From NCBI GenBank assembly GCA_018968805.1, contig JAGWZX010000014.1, positions 1-9,700 of the forward strand: a stretch of 9,700 nt of DNA, given 5' to 3'. Below, one piece after another: positions 1 to 5,824 of this stretch; position 1 is the stretch's first letter; each line of letters begins with the position of its first letter. The notes under the pieces were generated by a model, which saw only the letters and a list, made by a program, of their open reading frames with translations, was not told where the DNA came from and ran no database searches. The position numbers were made by a program, and so were the translations under genes. This DNA is from Patescibacteria group bacterium (GTDB taxonomy: Bacteria > Patescibacteriota > Minisyncoccia > Phycocordibacterales > SIBU01).

Positions 1-2
1 CG

Positions 3-1223
3 GCCGACCTGGCTTCTGATTTAAAGGCTAAGATCAACGAGCGAAATCAAGCCATCGCGCAATTACAGCAAGAAATTGCCGCCTATCAGGAACAAGTGGA
101 TAAGACCGGTGCTCAGGCCAAGACTCTTAAAAATGCCATCACTGCGTTGGAATTAACCCAAAAAAAGCTATCGGCCGAGATAAAAGTCATCCAGAATCAA
201 ATAGCTTCTTCCAATTTGACCATCAGTCAGCTTAATTTTCAAATCAGCGATACTGAAAACAAGATCAAAGACACACTGACCAACATAAGCGCGACCATTA
301 GACAAATTAACCAGGCGGAGTCCAGCTCGCTTGTCGAGGCGCTGTTTAATTATCCAACCTTGTCCACTTTTCTAGATCAATCGCAATCTTTTTCTGAACT
401 GAATAGCGGATTGACGGATGCTTTGGCTAATATCCGTATCCTGAGGACCAATTTGCAGGATGAGGAAAATAACGTTGAGGGCAAGCGCAAACAACTGGTA
501 CAGCTCTCAAATAATTTGTCGGATAAGAAAAAAGTGGCGGATTACAATAAAGCTCAAACCAATAAATTATTAACTGACACGAAGAATCAACAAGCCAACT
601 ATCAAAAAATTCTTGATCAGAAGACGGCCCTGATGCAGGCTTTTGAGCAGGAAATTTTAGATTACGAATCACAGTTAAAAATTTCTATTAATCCCGCCAG
701 CCTGCCGCCGGTAGGTTCCGCGCCCCTTAGCTGGCCTCTCGCTTCAATCAGAATAACCCAGTTATTTGGCGCCACTGATTTCGCCCGATCCCATCCGCTC
801 GTCTACAATGGTCAAGGTCACAACGGCGTTGATTTTGCCGCCTCGATCGGCACGCCGGTCATGGCCGCGCGCGGAGGGGTGGTTGAGGGTACTGGCAATA
901 CCGACGAAGTTTGTCCGGGCGCTTCTTATGGCCGATGGGTTTTTATAAAACATGATGACGGTCTTTCTACCATTTACGCGCACCTGTCAGTAATTAAAGT
1001 ATCCGCAGGTCAAACCGTTTCCGCGGGTGACGTGATAGGGTACAGCGGTGAGACGGGTTACGTTACCGGTCCGCATTTACATTTTGGCGTATACGCCAGC
1101 GAAGGCGTGCAAATTACGACTAGAAAAAGCGCGGTGTGCAGAGGCACGTACACGATGCCCATAGCCACGCTCAAGGCTTATTTGAACCCGTTGTTATATT
1201 TGCCGTCCTTGTCTTCCAATTAA
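3..1223 (+). CDS. Coiled-coil M23 family metallopeptidase (murein hydrolase), 5'-truncated by window edge
   Basis: The reading frame is open from the first codon in the window, so the start lies upstream. A GTG at position 96 is inside the coiled coil and is not a credible start. The visible N-terminal two thirds are rich in Q, K, N and L with few breaks, as in the long coiled coils of EnvC/NlpD-type activators and CPR murein hydrolases. The C-terminal third is a lysostaphin-like M23 domain. HNGVD (819-833) supplies the first two zinc ligands (His, Asp), YAHLS carries a His at 981, and GPHLHFG (HLH at 1074-1082) supplies the catalytic and third-ligand histidines. All key residues are present. 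Cysteines in the EVCPG and AVCRG segments could form a disulfide in an exported protein. Expected role: zinc-dependent cleavage of peptidoglycan cross-bridges outside the membrane. A signal or membrane anchor would lie upstream and cannot be seen. Whether it cuts the wall itself or activates another hydrolase is not resolved. Confidence 0.93.
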   Translation, partial: ADLASDLKAKINERNQAIAQLQQEIAAYQEQVDKTGAQAKTLKNAITALELTQKKLSAEIKVIQNQIASSNLTISQLNFQISDTENKIKDTLTNISATIRQINQAESSSLVEALFNYPTLSTFLDQSQSFSELNSGLTDALANIRILRTNLQDEENNVEGKRKQLVQLSNNLSDKKKVADYNKAQTNKLLTDTKNQQANYQKILDQKTALMQAFEQEILDYESQLKISINPASLPPVGSAPLSWPLASIRITQLFGATDFARSHPLVYNGQGHNGVDFAASIGTPVMAARGGVVEGTGNTDEVCPGASYGRWVFIKHDDGLSTIYAHLSVIKVSAGQTVSAGDVIGYSGETGYVTGPHLHFGVYASEGVQITTRKSAVCRGTYTMPIATLKAYLNPLLYLPSLSSN

Positions 1224-1242
1224 GCCCGCTTAATAATCCACA

Positions 1243-1257
1243 GGGCGCCTTCCGCCC
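1243..1257 (+). terminator. Weak hairpin after the M23 gene
   Basis: GGGCG and CGCCC form a 5-bp stem around the loop CCTTC, 20 bases after the peptidase stop codon. It is followed by T-rich sequence (ATTGACATTTT) but no clean U-tract. It may be a weak terminator or a transcript end-stabiliser. The next promoter begins immediately downstream. Confidence 0.3.
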
Positions 1258-1269
1258 ATTGACATTTTG

Positions 1270-1278
1270 TGTTATAAT
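1270..1278 (+). promoter_or_regulatory. Extended -10 promoter for the 105-residue membrane protein
   Basis: TG at 1270-1271, one base, then a perfect TATAAT at 1273-1278 form an extended -10 element. The predicted transcript start is near 1285, leaving about 20 bases of A/T-rich leader before the ATG at 1305. No matching -35 box lies at 16-18 bp, which extended -10 promoters tolerate. The nearby TTGACA at 1259 is only 8 bp away and is not used in this interpretation. Confidence 0.5.
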
Positions 1279-1304
1279 TGCGAAATTAAAATATTGTAAA
1301 ATTT

Positions 1305-1622
1305 ATGAGCCGATTCAAACTCAATCGCCAAAGCGGGTTAGTTCAATTGATTGTAATTCTGGTAATTGTTTTAATCGTGCTGGGCTATTTTGGTTTTAAT
1401 TTGCCAGCGATCATTCAGTCGCCGGGCGTGCAGACAAATTTGCATTATGCGTGGGATCTGGCGGTTTTAGCGTGGAATAATGTTATAATCGGCGGGATTG
1501 ACTTTGTGTGGAACCACGTGGTTATGGGCCTATTGTGGCACAATATCGTAGCGGGCATAGATAAATTAGAGAGTTCGCACGGTTCAGCCATCACGCCTGG
1601 TTCGTCTTCTGTCTCGCCTTAA
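1305..1622 (+). CDS. Small membrane protein with three tandem Trp-starting repeats; function unknown
   Basis: This is a 105-residue protein. Residues 1-10 are basic, and residues 11-33 form one strongly hydrophobic helix (GLVQLIVILVIVLIVLGYFG), which would anchor the protein in the membrane. The helix superficially resembles the N-terminal helix of type IV pilins after a Gly, but the conserved Glu at +5 of pilins is absent, so a pilin call is not supported. Residues 57-88 hold three degenerate repeats, each starting with Trp: WNNVIIGGIDFV, WNHVVMGLL and WHNIVAGIDKL. The last 17 residues are a Ser/Gly/Pro tail. There is no Shine-Dalgarno before the ATG; the start was chosen from the promoter at 1270-1278 and from the position of the hydrophobic helix. 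I do not recognise a named family. It is an authentic-looking small gene of unknown role in an envelope-rich neighbourhood. Confidence 0.8.
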   Translation: MSRFKLNRQSGLVQLIVILVIVLIVLGYFGFNLPAIIQSPGVQTNLHYAWDLAVLAWNNVIIGGIDFVWNHVVMGLLWHNIVAGIDKLESSHGSAITPGSSSVSP

Positions 1623-1779
1623 AAAATTTATAAGTACTGGAGAATGATGGCGGCTTTTCATCCCGGCCGCGTTACAACAAAAGCAACCTCCGCACCGACG
1701 CGCAGTGATGTCACAAAACATATATTGTGCGACATGTGTATATCATAAGCACAGCGCCCGTCGCACCCATTCCCCGCCG
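1623..1779. other. Convergent intergenic region with two imperfect inverted repeats
   Basis: This 157-bp gap separates the 3' ends of a plus-strand and a minus-strand gene. TGTCACAA (1709-1716) can pair with TTGTGCGACA (1725-1734) across an A/T loop with a two-base bulge. GTCGCA (1760-1765) can pair with TGCGAC (1793-1798), enclosing the TGA stop of the minus-strand gene. Neither hairpin has a U-tract, so factor-independent termination is not convincing. No open reading frame or RNA gene is recognised here. Confidence 0.4.
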
Positions 1780-2694
1780 TCATATTTCAGGTTGCGACTG
1801 CAGGATCTCTTCGATGTATCTTTGAAATGAATCCACTCGTCCTCGCAAATTTTCCGGCAAGCTTTCATAATGTCTAGGTTTTAATTTCAGTTGTTGTATT
1901 TGCGCGGAAAGCATGGTCAAAAAATACTTGAAAATCCGCTTCTCGGCCGGACTCTGAACTTCCCCGTTTATAAATTCGTATTGACCATCGTCAAGATCTT
2001 CATAATTAAGTGACAGCATGAAAATTGGCAAATGGTTGACTGTTTTACACCGGATTTTCCCGTCCTCCAATTCAATGCCGTATTTTAGGCTCGCTCCGTA
2101 TTCACGGGTTTTTTGACTGCGGCGGACCACGTCAGGCAGATTCTCTGAATAATCCAGACTGTCCCAAGGCATGCCGAAATTTCTACCGAGCACTTTTTTT
2201 GTTTTGTTCATTACCGCGGCGCTCTGATATTTATTATTACTGATTTCATCAAAGGCGCAAACAATGTGGCCGGTCGCGGTGTCCATCAGTATATTATCTA
2301 CGCCGTTAATATAATCGTCATAGCGCGACGCTCTGACGATTATAAAACGTTTTCCCATGTGTTTGTGCATAATGGCGGTTTTAAACATTTCAAACGCCGT
2401 TCCCGCGTGTGTGTTTTCTTTGCTTTGAATTTGTTTTTCATCATCAGAGTCGTACCGATCTCTTGTCAATTGGTCAGCGATTTGCCTGTCTACGGGATCA
2501 TATGTGTCAGGTGGCGGAATAAGCCGAAAATCCGGCGCGACGGTCAAACGTTTGCCGGCCGGTGCGCCTTCCTGCATTTCCTCAATACGTTTTGCCAATA
2601 TTTCATGTTGTCTCGCAAGATATTCCCTCACCTTTTCGGTTGGTGTCGGCAGGTGCTCGGGCGTCTTTGTGTTGGCGGTTGGTATTCTTTCCAT
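1780..2694 (-). CDS. Uncharacterised 304-residue protein with a possible nuclease-like core
   Basis: I do not recognise a named family. The N-terminal 45 residues are Pro/Thr-rich and then charged and helical, followed by a Pro-rich linker. The middle (about 95-165) is the most domain-like part: a helix with E102 (HAGTAFEMFKTAI), a strand ending in VRASRYDDY, then NGVDNILMD with D133, then HIVCAFDEIS with D149 and E150. This order of an early Glu, a GVD-type Asp and a strand ending in an acidic pair resembles the PD-(D/E)xK nuclease-like core. However, the ExK lysine is not in its canonical place (the sequence is DEIS; K155 is the nearest), so the fold is speculative. No signal peptide or transmembrane segment is visible, so it should be cytoplasmic. 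The ATG lies 6 bases after the stop of the PH-domain gene, which suggests co-transcription and translational coupling. It ends in TGA. Confidence 0.8.
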   Translation of the reverse strand: MERIPTANTKTPEHLPTPTEKVREYLARQHEILAKRIEEMQEGAPAGKRLTVAPDFRLIPPPDTYDPVDRQIADQLTRDRYDSDDEKQIQSKENTHAGTAFEMFKTAIMHKHMGKRFIIVRASRYDDYINGVDNILMDTATGHIVCAFDEISNNKYQSAAVMNKTKKVLGRNFGMPWDSLDYSENLPDVVRRSQKTREYGASLKYGIELEDGKIRCKTVNHLPIFMLSLNYEDLDDGQYEFINGEVQSPAEKRIFKYFLTMLSAQIQQLKLKPRHYESLPENLRGRVDSFQRYIEEILQSQPEI

Positions 2695-2700
2695 GGAAAT

Positions 2701-3282
2701 TTAATTCGGCGTGATGAAATTTTGCATTGGCGGTTTTTCTTCAACCACCTCCTGGACATTTGTCCGTCTCAATAATTCCGCCTTAAGCGCCTCAGCCAGA
2801 GGAGCATCAATGACACTAAGCGCCCCTTCCGATTCGGAACCCGCCTGTTGCGCCTCCCCCGCCGTAAGGATCAGAAGTGAACTTACGCCGAACATCCTCT
2901 GCGACAAGCTGCGATTGACATCAACGTCTTGAATTTGCCGGTAAGGAATGGAAATTTCCCGTTTGTCGATAATTCCCCTTTTTATGATCAGCGCGTATTC
3001 GCCGGTGGAAAAAGTGATACTGGTGTATCTCACCCAGCTTATTAACATACCGATACCGAGCGCTACGCAAGCGATCACAAACAGAGCGATATTGATGTCA
3101 TAAACGATGATTATTACGGTTCGGTGATCAAGCCCCAACGCTGACATGGTAAGACTTTCTATAAGCGTTCCTTGGGCCAAAAGAACGATTGCGGCGATAA
3201 ACATGAGGACAACGCCCGCTAAGAGGTTTTGGTAAAGATAAAAACGGAATGTTTTGCGGCCAAGCTTTTGTTCGGTTGGCAT
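2701..3282 (-). CDS. PH domain-containing membrane protein (bacterial PH_2 / DUF304, YdbS-like)
   Basis: This is a 193-residue membrane protein. Two transmembrane helices are visible at about residues 17-37 and 62-84. A bacterial PH-like domain follows at about 88-172. It carries the family hallmarks: a Y-x-L-I-I-K-R-G-I-I strand pair, then IPYRQIQDVDV, then a L-x-x-R-M-F-G-V-x-x-L-x-I-x-TAG stretch. The last 20 residues are acidic and Pro-rich. Members of this family are widespread small membrane proteins, often of unknown function and sometimes linked to envelope stress or protein export; no specific role can be assigned here. It is the first gene of a tight pair, with the 304-residue gene starting 6 bases after its stop. 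The start ATG has no Shine-Dalgarno but sits just downstream of a candidate -10 box. Confidence 0.9.
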   Translation of the reverse strand: MPTEQKLGRKTFRFYLYQNLLAGVVLMFIAAIVLLAQGTLIESLTMSALGLDHRTVIIIVYDINIALFVIACVALGIGMLISWVRYTSITFSTGEYALIIKRGIIDKREISIPYRQIQDVDVNRSLSQRMFGVSSLLILTAGEAQQAGSESEGALSVIDAPLAEALKAELLRRTNVQEVVEEKPPMQNFITPN

Positions 3283-3296
3283 GAATGTTTTTTTAC

Positions 3297-3325
3297 ATTC
3301 TAGCGCGTCTGGCGGTTTTTGTGTA
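3297..3325 (-). promoter_or_regulatory. Candidate promoter for the PH-domain gene
   Basis: On the minus strand, TACACA (3325-3320; four of six matches to the -35 consensus) and TAGAAT (3302-3297; five of six matches to the -10) are spaced 17 bp apart. Transcription would start about 7 bases before the ATG at 3282, giving a very short leader. The 63-bp gap to the preceding gene contains no convincing terminator, so read-through from the Ig-like gene is equally possible. Confidence 0.3.
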
Positions 3326-3345
3326 CCACCTTATCGATTTTTGGT

Positions 3346-4878
3346 TCACTGTCCATTTAAGGCCGCCCGCGTACCCGGGCCGACATTGCCAAGCGGTTGC
3401 AAACCATGCGCTGTTTGATAGCTTTTTACGGCCGCTTCCGTCAGTGGTCCAAAGTATCCGGTGATCGGTCCTGAGTACACGCCTTCTTTGGTCAAACGAA
3501 GCTGTAGTTGCGTGACGGCGTTGCCGCTTAAGCCGCGCTCAAGCGGCACAGTAAATTTATAACCAGTCGCCTCTCCTCCCGAAATTGATGTTTGGGAAGG
3601 ACTCGCGCTTATTGTCGGAGCAGAGATCGTCCCCGATGTTGAAACCGTAAAAGCGGAAAGATGCAAAGTGTTGCTCACGTTGCCCGCCAAGTCGGTTACG
3701 GTAACGGTACAGTTATTGTGAAGGCCATCGGCCAGTTTATTGAAGATTACAGTATTGGATCCGACCGCGGCTGAAAGTACCGGGCTTCCGCAGTCACCGG
3801 TGTACTGGATCGTCCCCTCTTTGCTTGAATTGAAAGTGTATATAGGCATGGCGGTATTTACAACACTTGGGACAGGCGTAATTTCCGTGATGACGGGCAG
3901 GGTCGTGTCAATGGTTTTGGCAATATCATTTCCGGATAAAGCCGGACTGGTATTGCCGACAGCGTATGTAATGACGACATTGCTGATTTGAAGCGGCGCG
4001 GTTTGGCTCGGGCTTCCGCTTGTCACGGTATATGTGGCGGTGTAGGTAGAACCATTATTGCCGGTGCTCCAAGAAAGCGGCGTGCCGTTGTATGAACCGG
4101 AAATACTGGCGTTAGGCGCCGGACTGGCGGGAATAAGCGTGAATGTAATCGAATCGCCGGGTTTGAGCACGCCCCCAGTGGTGGCGTTGGAGGTAATTGT
4201 GGCACTGCCGCCCGAGTTGTCGGTAGCCACACTGAGATTTGTCCGGCTGCCGTTGCCCGCCGTGTCGGTAAAACTAACAGTGATTGGTATGGAAGAATTC
4301 TGAACGTCGTTTTGGGTGATGGTGTAGGTGCTTGAATACGGGCCGCTACCCACTCCCCCGACTGAAACTGATTGGCCGGCGATAGTAACTGTCGGAGTAT
4401 TGATTATTTCATTTGCCGTAAAGGAGATTGTAAGAACGTTGCCGGCTCTAGCGAAAGTATTGCCGGCGTTATTTGAAGTGATAGTTAGCGATTGCAATGC
4501 CGGAGATTGTCCGTCGGTTACCTGCACGGTCGCGCTTCCCCCATACGGACTGCGATCGGAGACGCTTACGGTAGTTGGCTGGATGGAAAGAGAGCCGCTG
4601 GCGTTTGCCTGGAACGGGTTGCCGCCGAAAGTCAGCGTTATGGTCGCGGTCCCGGAGCCGCTGATGGCGGAAAGCGGATTTCCGGCAAGATTGCCAGAAA
4701 AGTTCGTGTAGTCAGACAAACTGGTCGTAACAGGTTCCGAGTAGTAAATCACCACTGTGTTAGGTCCGGTTATTTTAGCGCTTACGACGGTCGGTACGCC
4801 GGCATAGACGGGTATGACAGCCGCCATATATAATCCAAACGCGAGTATACCTCCCAAAATCCTTATTTTATTTCGCAT
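3346..4878 (-). CDS. Secreted multi-domain Ig-like protein with C-terminal peptidoglycan-binding domain
   Basis: This is a 510-residue exported protein. Residues 1-26 form a Sec signal peptide: basic N-terminus (MRNKIR), hydrophobic core, and a cleavage-type VYA before GVP. Residues 27 to about 430 are Ser/Thr/Gly/Asn-rich beta-sandwich sequence. It has several Ig-like or cadherin-like units, recognisable from repeated DTAGN/DLAGN and ITxxP edge motifs; the SxEPVT stretch near the N-terminus resembles Ig-like units of surface-layer proteins. Two cysteines near 360-390 could form a disulfide. The C-terminal segment (about 446-509) matches a PG_binding_1 repeat: V-x-x-L-Q-x-x-L, then G-x-I-T-G-Y-F-G, then T-x-A-A-V-K-x-Y-Q and GxVGPxTRAALN. 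The expected role is a wall-anchored surface protein that could present binding domains outside the cell; ligand unknown. It is preceded by an inverted-repeat leader (4902-5014). No terminator was found after the stop. Confidence 0.9.
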   Translation of the reverse strand: MRNKIRILGGILAFGLYMAAVIPVYAGVPTVVSAKITGPNTVVIYYSEPVTTSLSDYTNFSGNLAGNPLSAISGSGTATITLTFGGNPFQANASGSLSIQPTTVSVSDRSPYGGSATVQVTDGQSPALQSLTITSNNAGNTFARAGNVLTISFTANEIINTPTVTIAGQSVSVGGVGSGPYSSTYTITQNDVQNSSIPITVSFTDTAGNGSRTNLSVATDNSGGSATITSNATTGGVLKPGDSITFTLIPASPAPNASISGSYNGTPLSWSTGNNGSTYTATYTVTSGSPSQTAPLQISNVVITYAVGNTSPALSGNDIAKTIDTTLPVITEITPVPSVVNTAMPIYTFNSSKEGTIQYTGDCGSPVLSAAVGSNTVIFNKLADGLHNNCTVTVTDLAGNVSNTLHLSAFTVSTSGTISAPTISASPSQTSISGGEATGYKFTVPLERGLSGNAVTQLQLRLTKEGVYSGPITGYFGPLTEAAVKSYQTAHGLQPLGNVGPGTRAALNGQ

Positions 4879-4901
4879 TTTAGCGATATTAGCTGATAAA
4901 A

Positions 4902-5014
4902 TTTGCCACCAGTCTAATCCCCGCGCAAAGCGGATGGGTTATCCCGGGCGTACAGTAAAAGAAATCTTACTAGGCTTTATTATAATACGTTTTAGACTGG
5001 AAAGATGGTGCAAA
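4902..5014. repeat. Imperfect inverted-repeat element upstream of the Ig-like gene
   Basis: A 9-bp perfect inverted repeat, CCAGTCTAA (4909-4917) and TTAGACTGG (4992-5000), is flanked by a second pair, TTTGC (4902-4906) and GCAAA (5010-5014). The right arm has about 7 extra bases. Small hairpins lie inside: CCGC/GCGG at 4921-4933 and AGTAA/TTACT at 4954-4971. The element ends 24 bases before the ATG of the Ig-like gene. TATAAT occurs on both strands near 4979-4986 (inside TATTATAATA) but neither orientation has a good -35. It could be a structured leader, a regulator site or a small non-autonomous mobile element. No known riboswitch was recognised and no target-site duplication was found. Confidence 0.45.
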
Positions 5015-5044
5015 AAGAAACCCCGCTTTAGGGCGAGGTTTCTT
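5012..5044 (-). terminator. Intrinsic terminator of the SLT-like gene
   Basis: AAGAAACC (5015-5022) pairs with GGTTTCTT (5037-5044), and CGC (5024-5026) with GCG (5033-5035), with one mismatch between the two helices. On the minus strand the stem runs into TTTTT (5016-5012). It begins 7 bases after the TAA of the SLT-like gene, the expected place for its terminator. Confidence 0.8.
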
Positions 5045-5051
5045 AATTTTC

Positions 5052-5522
5052 TTATTTATTAGCGATATTTTCGTATTTTTGCCAGCAAGCCGATGAAGAT
5101 TGCCAAGGGGCGACGCCTTCTTTGTCATATAGGATTCTGGCGAACTCCATATTGTCTTGGAGTGATGTTAAATCCAGGCCGAGTTTCTTGGCCTCATCGG
5201 CGTGGTAATACTCGTTGATTTGCATTACGCCGATGTCGCCGTGGTTTATTTTCCCTCTGACAACCCTGCCGTCCGGACCAAATTGGCGGAAATGCGACTC
5301 GCAACCCGCAATATCAGCCAGAATGGGGGTGTCGGCAAAATATTCGCGCACGCGCTCCTCAGCCGTTTGCGGCTGATCGGGAGCGGAAAGCGCCGAGTTA
5401 TCAACGATTGTCTCGTCCGCGGCCTGCGGCGCCATATAATTAACGGGCGCGGCGGTGGCTTGTGCTGTTATAGGCAAGAACCCAGATGACAGTGCCATGA
5501 CAAGTGAAATAATTTCAATCAT
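5052..5522 (-). CDS. Small secreted SLT/lysozyme-like protein
   Basis: This is a 156-residue protein. Residues 1-24 look like a signal peptide (MIEIISLVMALSSGFLPITAQA). An Ala/Pro/Gln-rich linker (about 25-55) leads into a compact lysozyme-like domain (about 56-152). The domain opens with IAGCESHFRQF, where E75 sits where the catalytic Glu of transglycosylase SLT domains is found. GVMQIN follows at 98-103, the second family motif, and the segment ends in a helix with W140 and W147. C74 and C146 could form a disulfide. The domain is shorter than classical Slt/MltE domains, as in many CPR proteins of this kind. Expected role: cleavage of the MurNAc-GlcNAc bond in peptidoglycan outside the membrane. 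The substrate could be its own wall or, in an episymbiont, a host's; that is speculation. The ATG at 5522 was chosen because it gives a full signal peptide. There is no Shine-Dalgarno. It has its own terminator. Confidence 0.85.
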   Translation of the reverse strand: MIEIISLVMALSSGFLPITAQATAAPVNYMAPQAADETIVDNSALSAPDQPQTAEERVREYFADTPILADIAGCESHFRQFGPDGRVVRGKINHGDIGVMQINEYYHADEAKKLGLDLTSLQDNMEFARILYDKEGVAPWQSSSACWQKYENIANK

Positions 5523-5543
5523 CGATTCAGTTTAAGATTAATG

Positions 5544-5638
5544 AACCCCAACACCAAAAGTCACACGGCCTCGGGCTTCGCCCAACGAGGGATGTGGCTA
5601 TTCGCCACTCGCCCTCGGCCTGGTATTGGTGCGGGGTT
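5544..5638. repeat. Branched inverted-repeat element (candidate structured RNA or REP/MITE-like repeat)
   Basis: Nested complementary arms are visible. AACCCC (5544-5549) pairs with GGGGTT (5633-5638), and CACCAA (5552-5557) pairs with TTGGTG (5626-5631), separated by a small internal loop. GGCC (5567-5570) can pair with GGCC (5617-5620). Two hairpins lie inside: GGGC-TTC-GCCC (5573-5583), and GAGGG plus GTGGC pairing with GCCAC plus CCCTC (5587-5616) around the loop TATTC. About 30 base pairs fit into 95 bases. Strand of any transcript is unknown because the palindrome is nearly symmetrical. Confidence 0.6.
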
Positions 5639-5692
5639 ATTATCCGCTAGCCGCAAATACTTCGTTCTCCCGAATATGCGGGCGGATAATAA
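5637..5692. repeat. Long imperfect hairpin adjoining the branched element
   Basis: A perfect 11-bp inverted repeat, TTATTATCCGC (5637-5647) and GCGGATAATAA (5682-5692), encloses CCGCA (5651-5655) paired with TGCGG (5677-5681) and TTCG (5661-5664) paired with CGAA (5671-5674), with small bulges. It shares two bases with the preceding element, so the two may be alternative folds or one unit. Confidence 0.6.
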
Positions 5693-5774
5693 AACACCAG
5701 ACCTGACGTCTGATGTTGAGGCAATCCTAGCATTTTTTGCAAATCATGTCAATGATTTTTATTGCAAAATTATA

Positions 5775-5802
5775 ATAAAACGGCTCTATGTAGCCGTTTT
5801 AT
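5775..5802 (-). terminator. Intrinsic terminator downstream of the exonuclease gene (possibly bidirectional)
   Basis: A perfect 11-bp stem (AAAACGGCT at 5777-5785 pairing with AGCCGTTTT at 5792-5800, extended by two A/T pairs) closes a 6-base loop. It has T-rich tails on both strands. It lies 22 bases after the exonuclease stop codon on the minus strand, and could also stop plus-strand transcripts of the repeat region. Confidence 0.75.
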
Positions 5803-5824
5803 ATAGTGAACGAATCAACGTTTT

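Larger units (their letters stand above)
5523..5824. other. 302-bp intergenic region dense in inverted repeats
   Basis: No credible gene was found here. A plus-strand open frame from 5541 to 5879 has no recognisable domain and overlaps the 3' end of the exonuclease gene. Instead the region holds a branched inverted-repeat element (5544-5638), a long imperfect hairpin (5637-5692), a 5-bp hairpin CAGAC/GTCTG (5698-5712), an A/T hairpin in which TTGCAA plus ATCAT pairs with ATGAT plus TTGCAA (5737-5767), and a terminator (5775-5802). It could be a noncoding RNA locus or a palindromic repeat insertion. Confidence 0.6.

Noticed and set aside
1259..1278. TTGACA followed by TATAAT as a classic promoter
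   Set aside because: Only 8 bp separate the boxes; 16-18 bp are needed. The extended -10 alone is kept.
1490..1499. TGTTATAAT inside the 105-residue protein gene
   Set aside because: It matches an extended -10 but lies within codons of the repeat region, with no downstream gene on that strand that needs it.
4328..4711. Plus-strand open frame opposite the Ig-like gene
   Set aside because: It is an antisense shadow of a low-complexity Ser/Thr-rich coding region without domains.
4902..5014. Known riboswitch class or transposon end
   Set aside because: No recognised aptamer motif could be matched and no flanking target-site duplication or transposase was found.
5544..5692. Integron attC site
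   Set aside because: The outer arms do not show the RYYYAAC/GTTRRRY core sites, and no integrase gene is in the window.
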